64,000 nucleotides of DNA from the NCBI GenBank assembly GCA_052266715.1, contig JBQPRB010000003.1; one strand, 5' to 3'. The position numbers and the translations under genes are program-made. Below the pieces are notes generated by a model. That model searched no databases and had not been told where the DNA came from. It was given only the letters and a program-made list of their open reading frames with translations. Each line of letters starts with the position of its first letter. The first letter of the stretch is position 1. Below, piece after piece: positions 24,738 through 31,516 of this stretch. Source of the stretch: Jeotgalibaca sp052266715. GTDB lineage: Bacteria; Bacillota; Bacilli; Lactobacillales; Aerococcaceae.

Positions 24738-25413
24738 CGATGAGCCATTAGCACGTGATGAACTACGTTTTCTCGTTTCCCAGAATCCGGCTGTGACCGA
24801 TATTCAGCAGGCCGCTACCATTTCCGAAGCGTTGGAAAAAATGCTGCAGCAGCCGATAGACCTGCTTTTCCTGGATATCCATCTCATGGACGAAAGCGGC
24901 ATCTCGCTTGCTGAAAAAATAAAACACTTTGCAAATCCACCGCAAATCGTCTTCGCAACCGCCTATGACGAATATGCGGTCAAAGCCTTTGAACTGAATG
25001 CCACTGATTATATATTGAAACCATTCGCTCCCGAGCGCGTGGAAGCGGCGATTGAAAAAGTAAACCGTCGTTTGCCGGACACGCAGCCGGAGACGATAGC
25101 AATCCACTCAGATGAACGGATTTACTTGGTAAAACCGGAAGAAATCGTCGTCGTTAGTGTCGACAACAACGAAACAACTGTGGCGACGCATACCGAAGCC
25201 TATGTCACTCACGAAACATTGAGTCAATGGGAGGGGAGCTTGCCCGCTACAATGTTTATGCGGGTACAACGCTCCTTTTTGATAAATCTTGAGGAAATAA
25301 AAGAAATTCAGCCTTGGTTTAATAATACTTACCAACTGACAATGACGAATGACGCCAAGGTACCGGTCGGACGCTCCTATTTGAAAGATTTCCGCAAACG
25401 GGTTGGCATTTGA
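24718..25413 (+). CDS. lytT: LytT-type response regulator
   Basis: The 231-residue protein has a receiver domain (~1-118) with the acidic pocket VDDEP (~6-10), phospho-acceptor Asp in LLFLDIHLMD (~53) and Lys in DYILKPF (~102), then a LytTR DNA-binding domain (~130-231) with MRVQRSFLINLEEI (~178-191). LytTR domains bind short direct repeats upstream of target genes; the 117 nt before cstA is the obvious target. Translation is coupled to lytS by overlap. Confidence 0.93.
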   Translation: MRILIVDDEPLARDELRFLVSQNPAVTDIQQAATISEALEKMLQQPIDLLFLDIHLMDESGISLAEKIKHFANPPQIVFATAYDEYAVKAFELNATDYILKPFAPERVEAAIEKVNRRLPDTQPETIAIHSDERIYLVKPEEIVVVSVDNNETTVATHTEAYVTHETLSQWEGSLPATMFMRVQRSFLINLEEIKEIQPWFNNTYQLTMTNDAKVPVGRSYLKDFRKRVGI

Positions 25414-25530
25414 CCCCATAAAAAAAGCAACTCACCTCCTAAAAGCTGCATTTCGCCGTTAAACGAACCTTGAACGCGCTTTCTTTTGTAGAATGGAAAC
25501 AAGTAAAACTACAAAAGAGGAGGAGTTAAA

Positions 25531-27027
25531 ATGCTGACATTATTTGGAGGAATCATGTTGTTGTTGGGCGGTTATTTCTTTTATTCAAAATATATTGAAA
25601 AGAATTTCCAAATCGAACCCGATCGCAAAACGCCAGCTGAAGTTTTAAAGGATGGATACGACTTTGTACCGATGTCAAAAGGTAAAAACGCTATTATTGA
25701 ATTGTTGAATATTGCTGGAACGGGGCCTATTTTCGGACCAATCATGGGAGCTCTGTATGGACCAATCGCTTATGTCTGGATTGTAGTCGGATGTATTTTC
25801 GCCGGTGCAGTGCATGATTACATGATTGGGATGATTTCATTGCGGAATGACGGTGCACAATTGCCTGAACTCGCAAGTAAGTATTTAGGGAAATTTGTAA
25901 AGCATATCGTGAATATCTTTACGATGCTATTGTTGATGTTAGTGGCGACCGTATTTGTGACTTCGCCAGCTAATTTAATTAACTCGATCACGCCAAGTTG
26001 GTTATCGATCGGTGTGATTACTGCGTTAATTTTTGTCTATTATCTCGTTTCAACCCTGTTACCGATCGATAAGGCAATGGGTAAAGTTTACCCTTGGTTT
26101 GGGGCCGTACTCATTTTAAGTACGTTTGCGATCGGCATTTCCTTGATTGCGGGAGGACACACCATCCCTGAACTAACAATGGGAGCGATGAAAAACTTCC
26201 ATCCAAAAGGTTTGGCTATTTTTCCAGGACTATTCTTTACGGTTTCCTGTGGTGCTATCTCTGGTTTCCATGCAACACAAGCGCCAATGGTTTCCCGGAC
26301 AAGTACAAATGAAAAAGAAGGTCGCTTCACTTTCTATGGCATGATGATTGCTGAAGGCGTTATTGCCATGATTTGGGCTGCTGCTGCAATGGCTCTTTTC
26401 AATGGCCAAACATTGAGCGGCATGATTGATGCTGGAACAGCATCTGTTGTGGTGAACGAAGTTTCTTACATGCTATTGGGTAGTTTCTTTGGAACAATCG
26501 CCATTGTAGGCGTCATTGTGCTACCAATTTCTTCCGGTCTATCAGCATTCCGGAGTTTACGGATTGTCTTGGCGGACTACTTGCATATTAAGCAGGACAC
26601 TTTAAAGAAAATCTTGGCTATAACAATTCCGTTGTATGTAATCTCCTTCTTCTTGACACAAGTGGACTTCAACTTATTGTGGCGTTATTTCAACTGGGCC
26701 AATCAAGTGACAGCCGTCATTTCTTTACTTGTTTCAACACGCTACTTATATTTGAAAGAACGTAACTTCCTGGTAACGCTGGTACCCGCATCATTCATGC
26801 TTTATGCAGTCGTGGTATATATCTTGAGCGAACCAATTGGCTTGGGTATGGGCTTGACAACACCGGCTTATCTCGTCGGTATGGTACTGACCCTATTGAT
26901 TTTAGCCATCTTCGGCATCAGTGGACGCAAGCAAAAAGAAAGCCTGAATCCAGACGATATGCTGCTGAACGACCATTTACCAATTGGAACTTATAGTGAT
27001 GAAGAAGTGGCAGTTGCCACTTCATAA
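25531..27027 (+). CDS. cstA: CstA-family peptide/pyruvate transporter
   Basis: The 498-residue protein is the short form of the CstA family. An N-terminal TM is followed by DRKTPAEVLKDGYDFVPMSK (~32-51), the conserved NIAGTGPIFGPIMGALYGP (~65-83) and GAVHDYMIGMISLRNDG (~91-107), with about 14 TM helices. E. coli members CstA and BtsT take up pyruvate. Placement behind lytST, with a good RBS (GAGGAGGAG), supports a pyruvate carrier induced by that two-component system. The oxaloacetate decarboxylase operon nearby also makes pyruvate. Confidence 0.9.
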   Translation: MLTLFGGIMLLLGGYFFYSKYIEKNFQIEPDRKTPAEVLKDGYDFVPMSKGKNAIIELLNIAGTGPIFGPIMGALYGPIAYVWIVVGCIFAGAVHDYMIGMISLRNDGAQLPELASKYLGKFVKHIVNIFTMLLLMLVATVFVTSPANLINSITPSWLSIGVITALIFVYYLVSTLLPIDKAMGKVYPWFGAVLILSTFAIGISLIAGGHTIPELTMGAMKNFHPKGLAIFPGLFFTVSCGAISGFHATQAPMVSRTSTNEKEGRFTFYGMMIAEGVIAMIWAAAAMALFNGQTLSGMIDAGTASVVVNEVSYMLLGSFFGTIAIVGVIVLPISSGLSAFRSLRIVLADYLHIKQDTLKKILAITIPLYVISFFLTQVDFNLLWRYFNWANQVTAVISLLVSTRYLYLKERNFLVTLVPASFMLYAVVVYILSEPIGLGMGLTTPAYLVGMVLTLLILAIFGISGRKQKESLNPDDMLLNDHLPIGTYSDEEVAVATS

Positions 27028-27030
27028 AAG

Positions 27031-27067
27031 AAACCCCCGGAGTGTTGGTGCTCTGGGGGTTATTTTT
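27031..27067 (+). terminator. Terminator of cstA
   Basis: AACCCCCGGAG and CTCTGGGGGTT around TGTTGGTG, then ATTTTT. Confidence 0.9.
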
Positions 27068-27083
27068 GTGTTTGTTGGTTTTT

Positions 27084-27112
27084 TTGACAACGCTTCCAAC
27101 TGAGCGTAAACT
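27084..27112 (+). promoter_or_regulatory. hsp20 promoter with cre-like site
   Basis: TTGACA (27084-27089), a 17-nt spacer and TAAACT (27107-27112). TGACAACGCTTCCA (27085-27098) fits the cre consensus TGWNANCGNTNWCA with one mismatch and overlaps the -35. No CIRCE or CtsR heptad is evident. Confidence 0.65.
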
Positions 27113-27146
27113 ATGGGTGGAAGACAAATAGAAAGGGTGAAGAAAA

Positions 27147-27569
27147 ATGAGTAACTGGTTTCCATCCAGACGTAACTTGTGGGACTTAGGAAAAAGTAAC
27201 TTCGACGACGCTTTCGATCAATTCTTTCGTAACAATGAGGGTAACTTCAACACGGACATTAAGGAACTAGATGACAAATATGTGCTTGAAGCGGATTTGC
27301 CTGGATTAGCCAAAGAGGATATTCATCTTGATTATCGCGACAATATTTTGTCAATCTCAGCAAAAAGTGAAATGGGTAAAGATGAAACCGATGAAAAGGG
27401 TAATTATATTCGCCGGGAACGTTCAATGCGTTCATACAGCCGTCAGTTCTTGCTTCGTGATGTGGATGAGGAAAATGTTACAGCAACATTCAAAGATGGT
27501 GTTTTGACTGTAGAACTGCCGAAAAAAGAACCGGAAACACCAACCACGAGACGTATTGATATTCAATAA
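27147..27569 (+). CDS. Small heat-shock protein, Hsp20 family
   Basis: The 140-residue cytosolic chaperone holds unfolded proteins. The alpha-crystallin domain spans ~32-130: NTDIKELDDKYVLEADLPGLAKEDI, with the C-terminal A-x-x-x-G-V-L-T-V motif at ATFKDGVLTVELPK (~114-127). The N-terminal arm has NWFPSRRNLWDLG and an IxI/V-like end (RRIDIQ). The gene is monocistronic, with promoter and terminator close by. A cre-like site suggests carbon-source control rather than classical heat-shock control. Confidence 0.93.
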   Translation: MSNWFPSRRNLWDLGKSNFDDAFDQFFRNNEGNFNTDIKELDDKYVLEADLPGLAKEDIHLDYRDNILSISAKSEMGKDETDEKGNYIRRERSMRSYSRQFLLRDVDEENVTATFKDGVLTVELPKKEPETPTTRRIDIQ

Positions 27570-27576
27570 GATTAAA

Positions 27577-27604
27577 CCCCCAGGAACCTACCTGGGGCTT
27601 TTTA
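27577..27604 (+). terminator. Terminator of hsp20
   Basis: CCCCAGG-AACCTA-CCTGGGG followed by CTTTTTA. Confidence 0.88.
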
Positions 27605-27612
27605 TTGTCATA

Positions 27613-27641
27613 TTGACACCGCTTACAAAGAACTTTACAAT
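27613..27641 (+). promoter_or_regulatory. Oxaloacetate decarboxylase operon promoter with cre site
   Basis: TTGACA (27613-27618), a 17-nt spacer and TACAAT (27636-27641). TGACACCGCTTACA (27614-27627) matches every position of the cre consensus TGWNANCGNTNWCA and overlaps the -35, so CcpA should repress the operon on preferred sugars. Confidence 0.8.
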
Positions 27642-27686
27642 TAAAGTATGTTATGTTGCATAGTCAAGTGAAAAGGAGTGAGTTGA

Positions 27687-29078
27687 TTGAGCGAAGTGAA
27701 AATCAATGAAACCGTACTCCGGGATGCCCACCAGAGTTTAATGGCAACGCGGATGTCCACAAAAGACATGTTGCCGATTGTGGAAACAATGAATCAGGCG
27801 GGCTATTATGCTTTGGAGTGTTGGGGCGGGGCGACGTATGATGCCGCTATTCGTTTTTTAAACGAAGACCCGTGGGAACGCCTGCGCGAAATTCGTAAAC
27901 GGGCGCCGGATACGAAGTTAATGATGTTGCTGCGTGGCCAGAATTTGATCGGCTATCGCCATTACGCCGATGATATTGTGGATGCATTTGTCAAGCAGGC
28001 CGCCACGAACGGAATCGATATTTTTCGCATTTTTGATGCTTTGAACGACCCACGTAATGTTGAGGCATCGGTGAAGGCCGTCAAGAAATACGGAGCGCAT
28101 GCGCAGCTTGCAATTTGTTATACCATCAGCGATGTGCATACAGTGGCCTATTACGTGGATCTCGCGCAGCGTTTTTCCCAAATGGGTGCGGATTCGATTT
28201 GTATCAAGGATATGGCGGGTATTCTGACGCCTAAAGTGGCCCGAGAGCTAGTGACAGAAATTAAGAAAGTGATTACGGTGCCTCTGAATATTCATACGCA
28301 TTCCACGAGCGGGATTGCGCAAATGACGTATTTAGCGGCGGTGGAAGCGGGGGCGGATATGATTGACTGCGCCATTTCACCATTTGCGGAAGGGACGAGT
28401 CAACCAGCTACAGAGGCCATTGCTTTGGCGCTTGAGGAATTGGGTTATCACTCGCACTTGGATATCGATAAATTGGAAGAAGTGGCGGATTATTTTAAAG
28501 GGGTGCGGGATAAATATCTAGATTCGGGGGAATTGGATGCGAAAATGATGTTTGCCGATCCCAAAGCCTTGATTTATCAAGTACCGGGTGGAATGCTGTC
28601 GAATCTGAATTCACAACTGAAGAAAGCGAAAGCCGGTGAACGATTCGATGAGGTGTTGCGGGAAGTGCCGAATGTGCGGGCAGATTTAGGTTTTCCACCA
28701 CTCGTGACGCCGATGAGTCAAATGGTCGGGACCCAAGCCGTTTTCAATGTGTTGTCTGGTGAAAAGTACAAACTGGTGCCGAATGAAATTAAGGATTATC
28801 TGCGTGGTAAATATGGGAAAACACCGGTGCCGGTGACAGATAAATTCCGGGAATCAATCATACCCGGCGAGGGCGTCATGACCGACCGCCCAGCGGATCA
28901 TTTGGAACCTGAGTTCACGCGACTGAAAGAAGAACTGGGAGCGTTGGCGAAGACGGATGAGGATGTGTTGACCTACGCGTTGTTCCCGGAAGTCGGGAAG
29001 GCTTATTTGGAAAGAAAATATCAACCCGATGACACTGATCAACCAATCCGCATCCAGGCGCGCTATAGGAGGGATTAA
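27687..29078 (+). CDS. oadA: Oxaloacetate decarboxylase alpha subunit (carboxyltransferase)
   Basis: This biotin-dependent carboxyltransferase moves CO2 from oxaloacetate to biotin, leaving pyruvate. The 463-residue protein has the family start INETVLRDAHQSLMATRM (~6-23), the metal-binding region with NIHTHSTSG (~200-208; HxH ligands), the catalytic lysine in ICIKDMAG (~172) and the conserved PGGMLSNL (~310). The C-terminal biotin domain of full-length OadA is absent and encoded separately at 29362. The start is TTG 27687 with RBS AAAAGGAGTG. First gene of a four-gene operon. Confidence 0.93.
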   Translation: MSEVKINETVLRDAHQSLMATRMSTKDMLPIVETMNQAGYYALECWGGATYDAAIRFLNEDPWERLREIRKRAPDTKLMMLLRGQNLIGYRHYADDIVDAFVKQAATNGIDIFRIFDALNDPRNVEASVKAVKKYGAHAQLAICYTISDVHTVAYYVDLAQRFSQMGADSICIKDMAGILTPKVARELVTEIKKVITVPLNIHTHSTSGIAQMTYLAAVEAGADMIDCAISPFAEGTSQPATEAIALALEELGYHSHLDIDKLEEVADYFKGVRDKYLDSGELDAKMMFADPKALIYQVPGGMLSNLNSQLKKAKAGERFDEVLREVPNVRADLGFPPLVTPMSQMVGTQAVFNVLSGEKYKLVPNEIKDYLRGKYGKTPVPVTDKFRESIIPGEGVMTDRPADHLEPEFTRLKEELGALAKTDEDVLTYALFPEVGKAYLERKYQPDDTDQPIRIQARYRRD

Positions 29079-29079
29079 C

Positions 29080-29346
29080 ATGGAAAGCTTCAATATGATG
29101 GATGGCCTTGTTGTGACAGTCATTTCCATGGTTTTTGTATTTAGCGTCCTCGCGTCCTTGTGGGGATTGACGGAATTAGTACACCGTTTTTCGGCAGAGT
29201 CAAAAATGGAAGTGCCTGCTGTTTCTCCGGACTTGATTCCGGATAAGCAGCGCGAAACAGTTGCCGTGTTGACGGCGATTATTGCAGCACATGAAACCAA
29301 CCCTGCTAAAAAGTACGAAGTCGTGGAAGTGAAACGGATTAAGTAG
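29080..29346 (+). CDS. oadG: Oxaloacetate decarboxylase gamma subunit
   Basis: An 88-residue small membrane protein with one N-terminal TM helix (LVVTVISMVFVFSVLASLWGL, ~10-30, described by its ends) followed by a polar cytoplasmic tail. Size, topology and position between the alpha and biotin-carrier genes match OadG, which helps assembly of the complex. ATG 29080 with RBS TAGGAGGG is preferred over an upstream in-frame start inside oadA. Confidence 0.85.
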   Translation: MESFNMMDGLVVTVISMVFVFSVLASLWGLTELVHRFSAESKMEVPAVSPDLIPDKQRETVAVLTAIIAAHETNPAKKYEVVEVKRIK

Positions 29347-29361
29347 AGGAGGAAACGGCAG

Positions 29362-29703
29362 ATGAAAAATTATGAAATCGAAATCGACGGCCAAGTTTAT
29401 CAAGTGAAAGTCCGGGAGCTTCCGGATGATGAAGAAATGGATGTTGGGGAGAAACCGATACCCAAATCCAAACCTGTGGTACCAACGGCAAGTGGTGAAA
29501 AAGTAACGGCTCCGATGTCGGGAACCATTTTACGCGTTTTGGTGCAAGCGGGCCAAAACGTTAAAACCGGCGACCATTTGGTTATTTTGGAAGCAATGAA
29601 AATGGAAAATGAAATCATAGCCCCACATGATGGGACAATCAAGGAAATTTTGGTGAAACCGAACGACGCTGTGGATTCCGGCCAAGACCTTGTCATCATG
29701 TAG
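29362..29703 (+). CDS. Biotin carboxyl carrier subunit of oxaloacetate decarboxylase
   Basis: The 113-residue protein has a biotinyl-lipoyl domain at ~45-113: TAPMSGTILRVLVQAG (~50-65), the biotinylation site EAMKMENE (~80-87, Lys ~83) and VDSGQDLVIM at the end. The first ~45 residues form a charged, proline-containing linker shorter than the Pro/Ala linkers of fused OadA proteins. RBS AGAGGAGG precedes ATG. Confidence 0.92.
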   Translation: MKNYEIEIDGQVYQVKVRELPDDEEMDVGEKPIPKSKPVVPTASGEKVTAPMSGTILRVLVQAGQNVKTGDHLVILEAMKMENEIIAPHDGTIKEILVKPNDAVDSGQDLVIM

Positions 29704-29718
29704 AAAGGAGCGATTCGC

Positions 29719-30852
29719 TTGTTTGAGCAACTGATGGAACTTTGGTATGTGTCAGGAATTGCCAACATGACCTATAAAGAGTTGATCATGATTGTGATCG
29801 CCTGTGTATTTTTGTTTTTAGCCATTCGCAAAGGGTATGAACCGTATCTACTGATTCCGATTGCATTTGGGATTTTACTGGTGAATTTACCTCTGGCTGG
29901 TTTGATGAGCCCGCCGCAAAATGACAATCCCGGTGGCTTGCTTTATTATTTATTCCAGGGAACTGATTTAGGTATTTATCCACCCCTCATTTTTCTATGT
30001 TTAGGCGCCTCAACGGATTTCGGTCCTTTATTGGCCAACCCTAAAACGCTCTTATTGGGTGGTGCCGCACAATTCGGGATTTTCGCAGCTTTTCTAGGTG
30101 CTCTGGCATTAGGTATGACTCCTGAAGAAGCCGCCTCCGTTGGGATTATTGGCGGAGCGGATGGACCGACTGCCATTTATTTAACGACTCGCTTGGCAAG
30201 TCATATCCTACCTATTATCGCTTTGGCTGCTTATTCATATATGGCCCTGGTGCCCATTATCCAGCCGCCGATTATGCGTTTTTTGACAACGGAAGAAGAA
30301 CGGAAAACACCGATGAAGCAACTTCGCCCGGTTACCAAGCGTGAACGGATTTTATTTCCCATCGTAACGACTTTATTCGTGAGTTTGCTAGTACCGTCTG
30401 CCACTGCTTTAATTGGTATGTTGATGTTAGGGAACTTGATTCGTGAAAGTGGGCAGGTGCCGAAACTAACGGAAACCCTGCAAAATGCGATGATGTATAT
30501 CGTGACGATTTTACTGGGTGTCACGGTTGGGGCGAAGGCAACTGGAGAATTGTTTCTTTCCGCAACCACATTGAAAATTATCTTCATGGGTCTGTTCGCG
30601 TTCTCGGTCGGAACGGCAGCCGGGGTTCTGATGGGCAAATTAATGTACAAACTATCCGGTGGCAAAATTAATCCATTGATTGGGGCGGCGGGGGTTTCCG
30701 CGGTTCCGATGGCCGCTCGTGTTGTGCAAAAAGAGGGGATTAAATACAATTCTTCCAATTATTTATTGATGCACGCCATGGGACCAAACGTAGCGGGTGT
30801 GATTGGCTCCGCTGTAGCGGCCGGGGTATTGTTATCTTATTTCGGATCATAG
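29719..30852 (+). CDS. oadB: Oxaloacetate decarboxylase beta subunit (sodium pump)
   Basis: This integral membrane subunit decarboxylates carboxybiotin and exports Na+. The 377-residue protein has about nine TM helices. The conserved GGADGPTAIYLTTRLA (~146-161) includes the aspartate known to be essential for Na+ pumping; SAVPMAARVVQKEG and LMHAMGPNVAGVIGSAVAAG close the C-terminus. The TTG start has RBS GAAAGGAG. With genes 27687-29703 it completes the pump; no citrate lyase or citrate carrier is in the window, so oxaloacetate may come from another source. Confidence 0.94.
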   Translation: MFEQLMELWYVSGIANMTYKELIMIVIACVFLFLAIRKGYEPYLLIPIAFGILLVNLPLAGLMSPPQNDNPGGLLYYLFQGTDLGIYPPLIFLCLGASTDFGPLLANPKTLLLGGAAQFGIFAAFLGALALGMTPEEAASVGIIGGADGPTAIYLTTRLASHILPIIALAAYSYMALVPIIQPPIMRFLTTEEERKTPMKQLRPVTKRERILFPIVTTLFVSLLVPSATALIGMLMLGNLIRESGQVPKLTETLQNAMMYIVTILLGVTVGAKATGELFLSATTLKIIFMGLFAFSVGTAAGVLMGKLMYKLSGGKINPLIGAAGVSAVPMAARVVQKEGIKYNSSNYLLMHAMGPNVAGVIGSAVAAGVLLSYFGS

Positions 30853-30873
30853 TGGGACTTAAGTTTAGTTGGG

Positions 30874-31011
30874 ACGACGAAAATTTTTTATTGTTGGGCT
30901 AACCGTCGTGATTTTCCAAAAATGCGACGGTTATGAAATGGGCGACTATCTAATAGGCGCAAAATCGATAATTAACGACGATTAGCTGTTTAGAAAATTG
31001 CTAATCGTCGT
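30874..31011. repeat. Keyword array F: GCGACGAT class, three 51-nt units (one degenerate half)
   Basis: Plus copies start at 30874 (ACGACGAA, degenerate), 30924 (GCGACGGT) and 30975 (ACGACGAT). Complements start at 30902 (ACCGTCGT), 30953 (ATAGGCGC, barely recognisable) and 31004 (ATCGTCGT). Steps are 50, 51, 51 and 51 nt. The matched change GCGACGGT/ACCGTCGT at 30924 and 30902 keeps pairing. The last hairpin, ACGATTAGC..GCTAATCGT with seven T, can terminate the oad operon. Confidence 0.8.
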
Positions 31012-31226
31012 TTTTTTAGAAACGCGCTTGGCCGGGCCGACTAGCTTCTCACACAAATGGGATTTGTAAGGATTATCGGGAATCGAGCAGGACTTTACAT
31101 AAGAATAAGTGTAAAAATTGCACAACTATCTGCAAAATCAAAATAGTTATGCAGACAACGTCAATAAAGAACCAGGAAGGGCGAAGCCTGTTCCAGGTTT
31201 CTGTTTTAAGTCTAAAAATACAAGGT

Positions 31227-31416
31227 GCGGCGTTCTGACAATTCTCATTCCGCCAACGCCACATTTTTGGCAAAAGTGCGGCGTTGGCGGGAAATAAAGT
31301 TCCTTAACGCCGCATTTGGAGCGAAAATGCGACGTTAAGCCAATAGAAATTTCAGGAACGCCGCACTAAGCCACCCAAGTGCGGCGTTAAACATCGAATA
31401 AGTAAATTAACGCCGC
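31227..31416. repeat. Keyword array C: GCGGCGTT class, four 51-nt units
   Basis: Plus keywords start at 31227, 31278, 31329 (GCGACGTT) and 31381; complements start at 31255 (AACGCCAC), 31306, 31357 and 31409. Gaps are 20-15-20-15-20-16-20. It shares the 664-nt gap between oadB and the LevR-type gene with array F. The stretch 31012-31226 between the arrays shows nothing else that I recognise. A possible -10 (TATAAT, 31471-31476) for the regulator gene follows. Confidence 0.88.
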
Positions 31417-31516
31417 ACCGATAACTTCTAACTATAAACCGTAACTCAATACCCCACACAAAAATTAGTGTATAATATATAAGACGATACAGTATTAATC
31501 ACGGAGGGTGAATACA

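Noticed and set aside
25414..25530. LytT direct repeats before cstA
   Set aside because: I looked for paired ACC-N-TTC-type repeats but the spacings do not agree, so no site is reported.
31073..31273. 66-residue minus-strand reading frame
   Set aside because: It runs into array C, has no RBS and no recognisable features.
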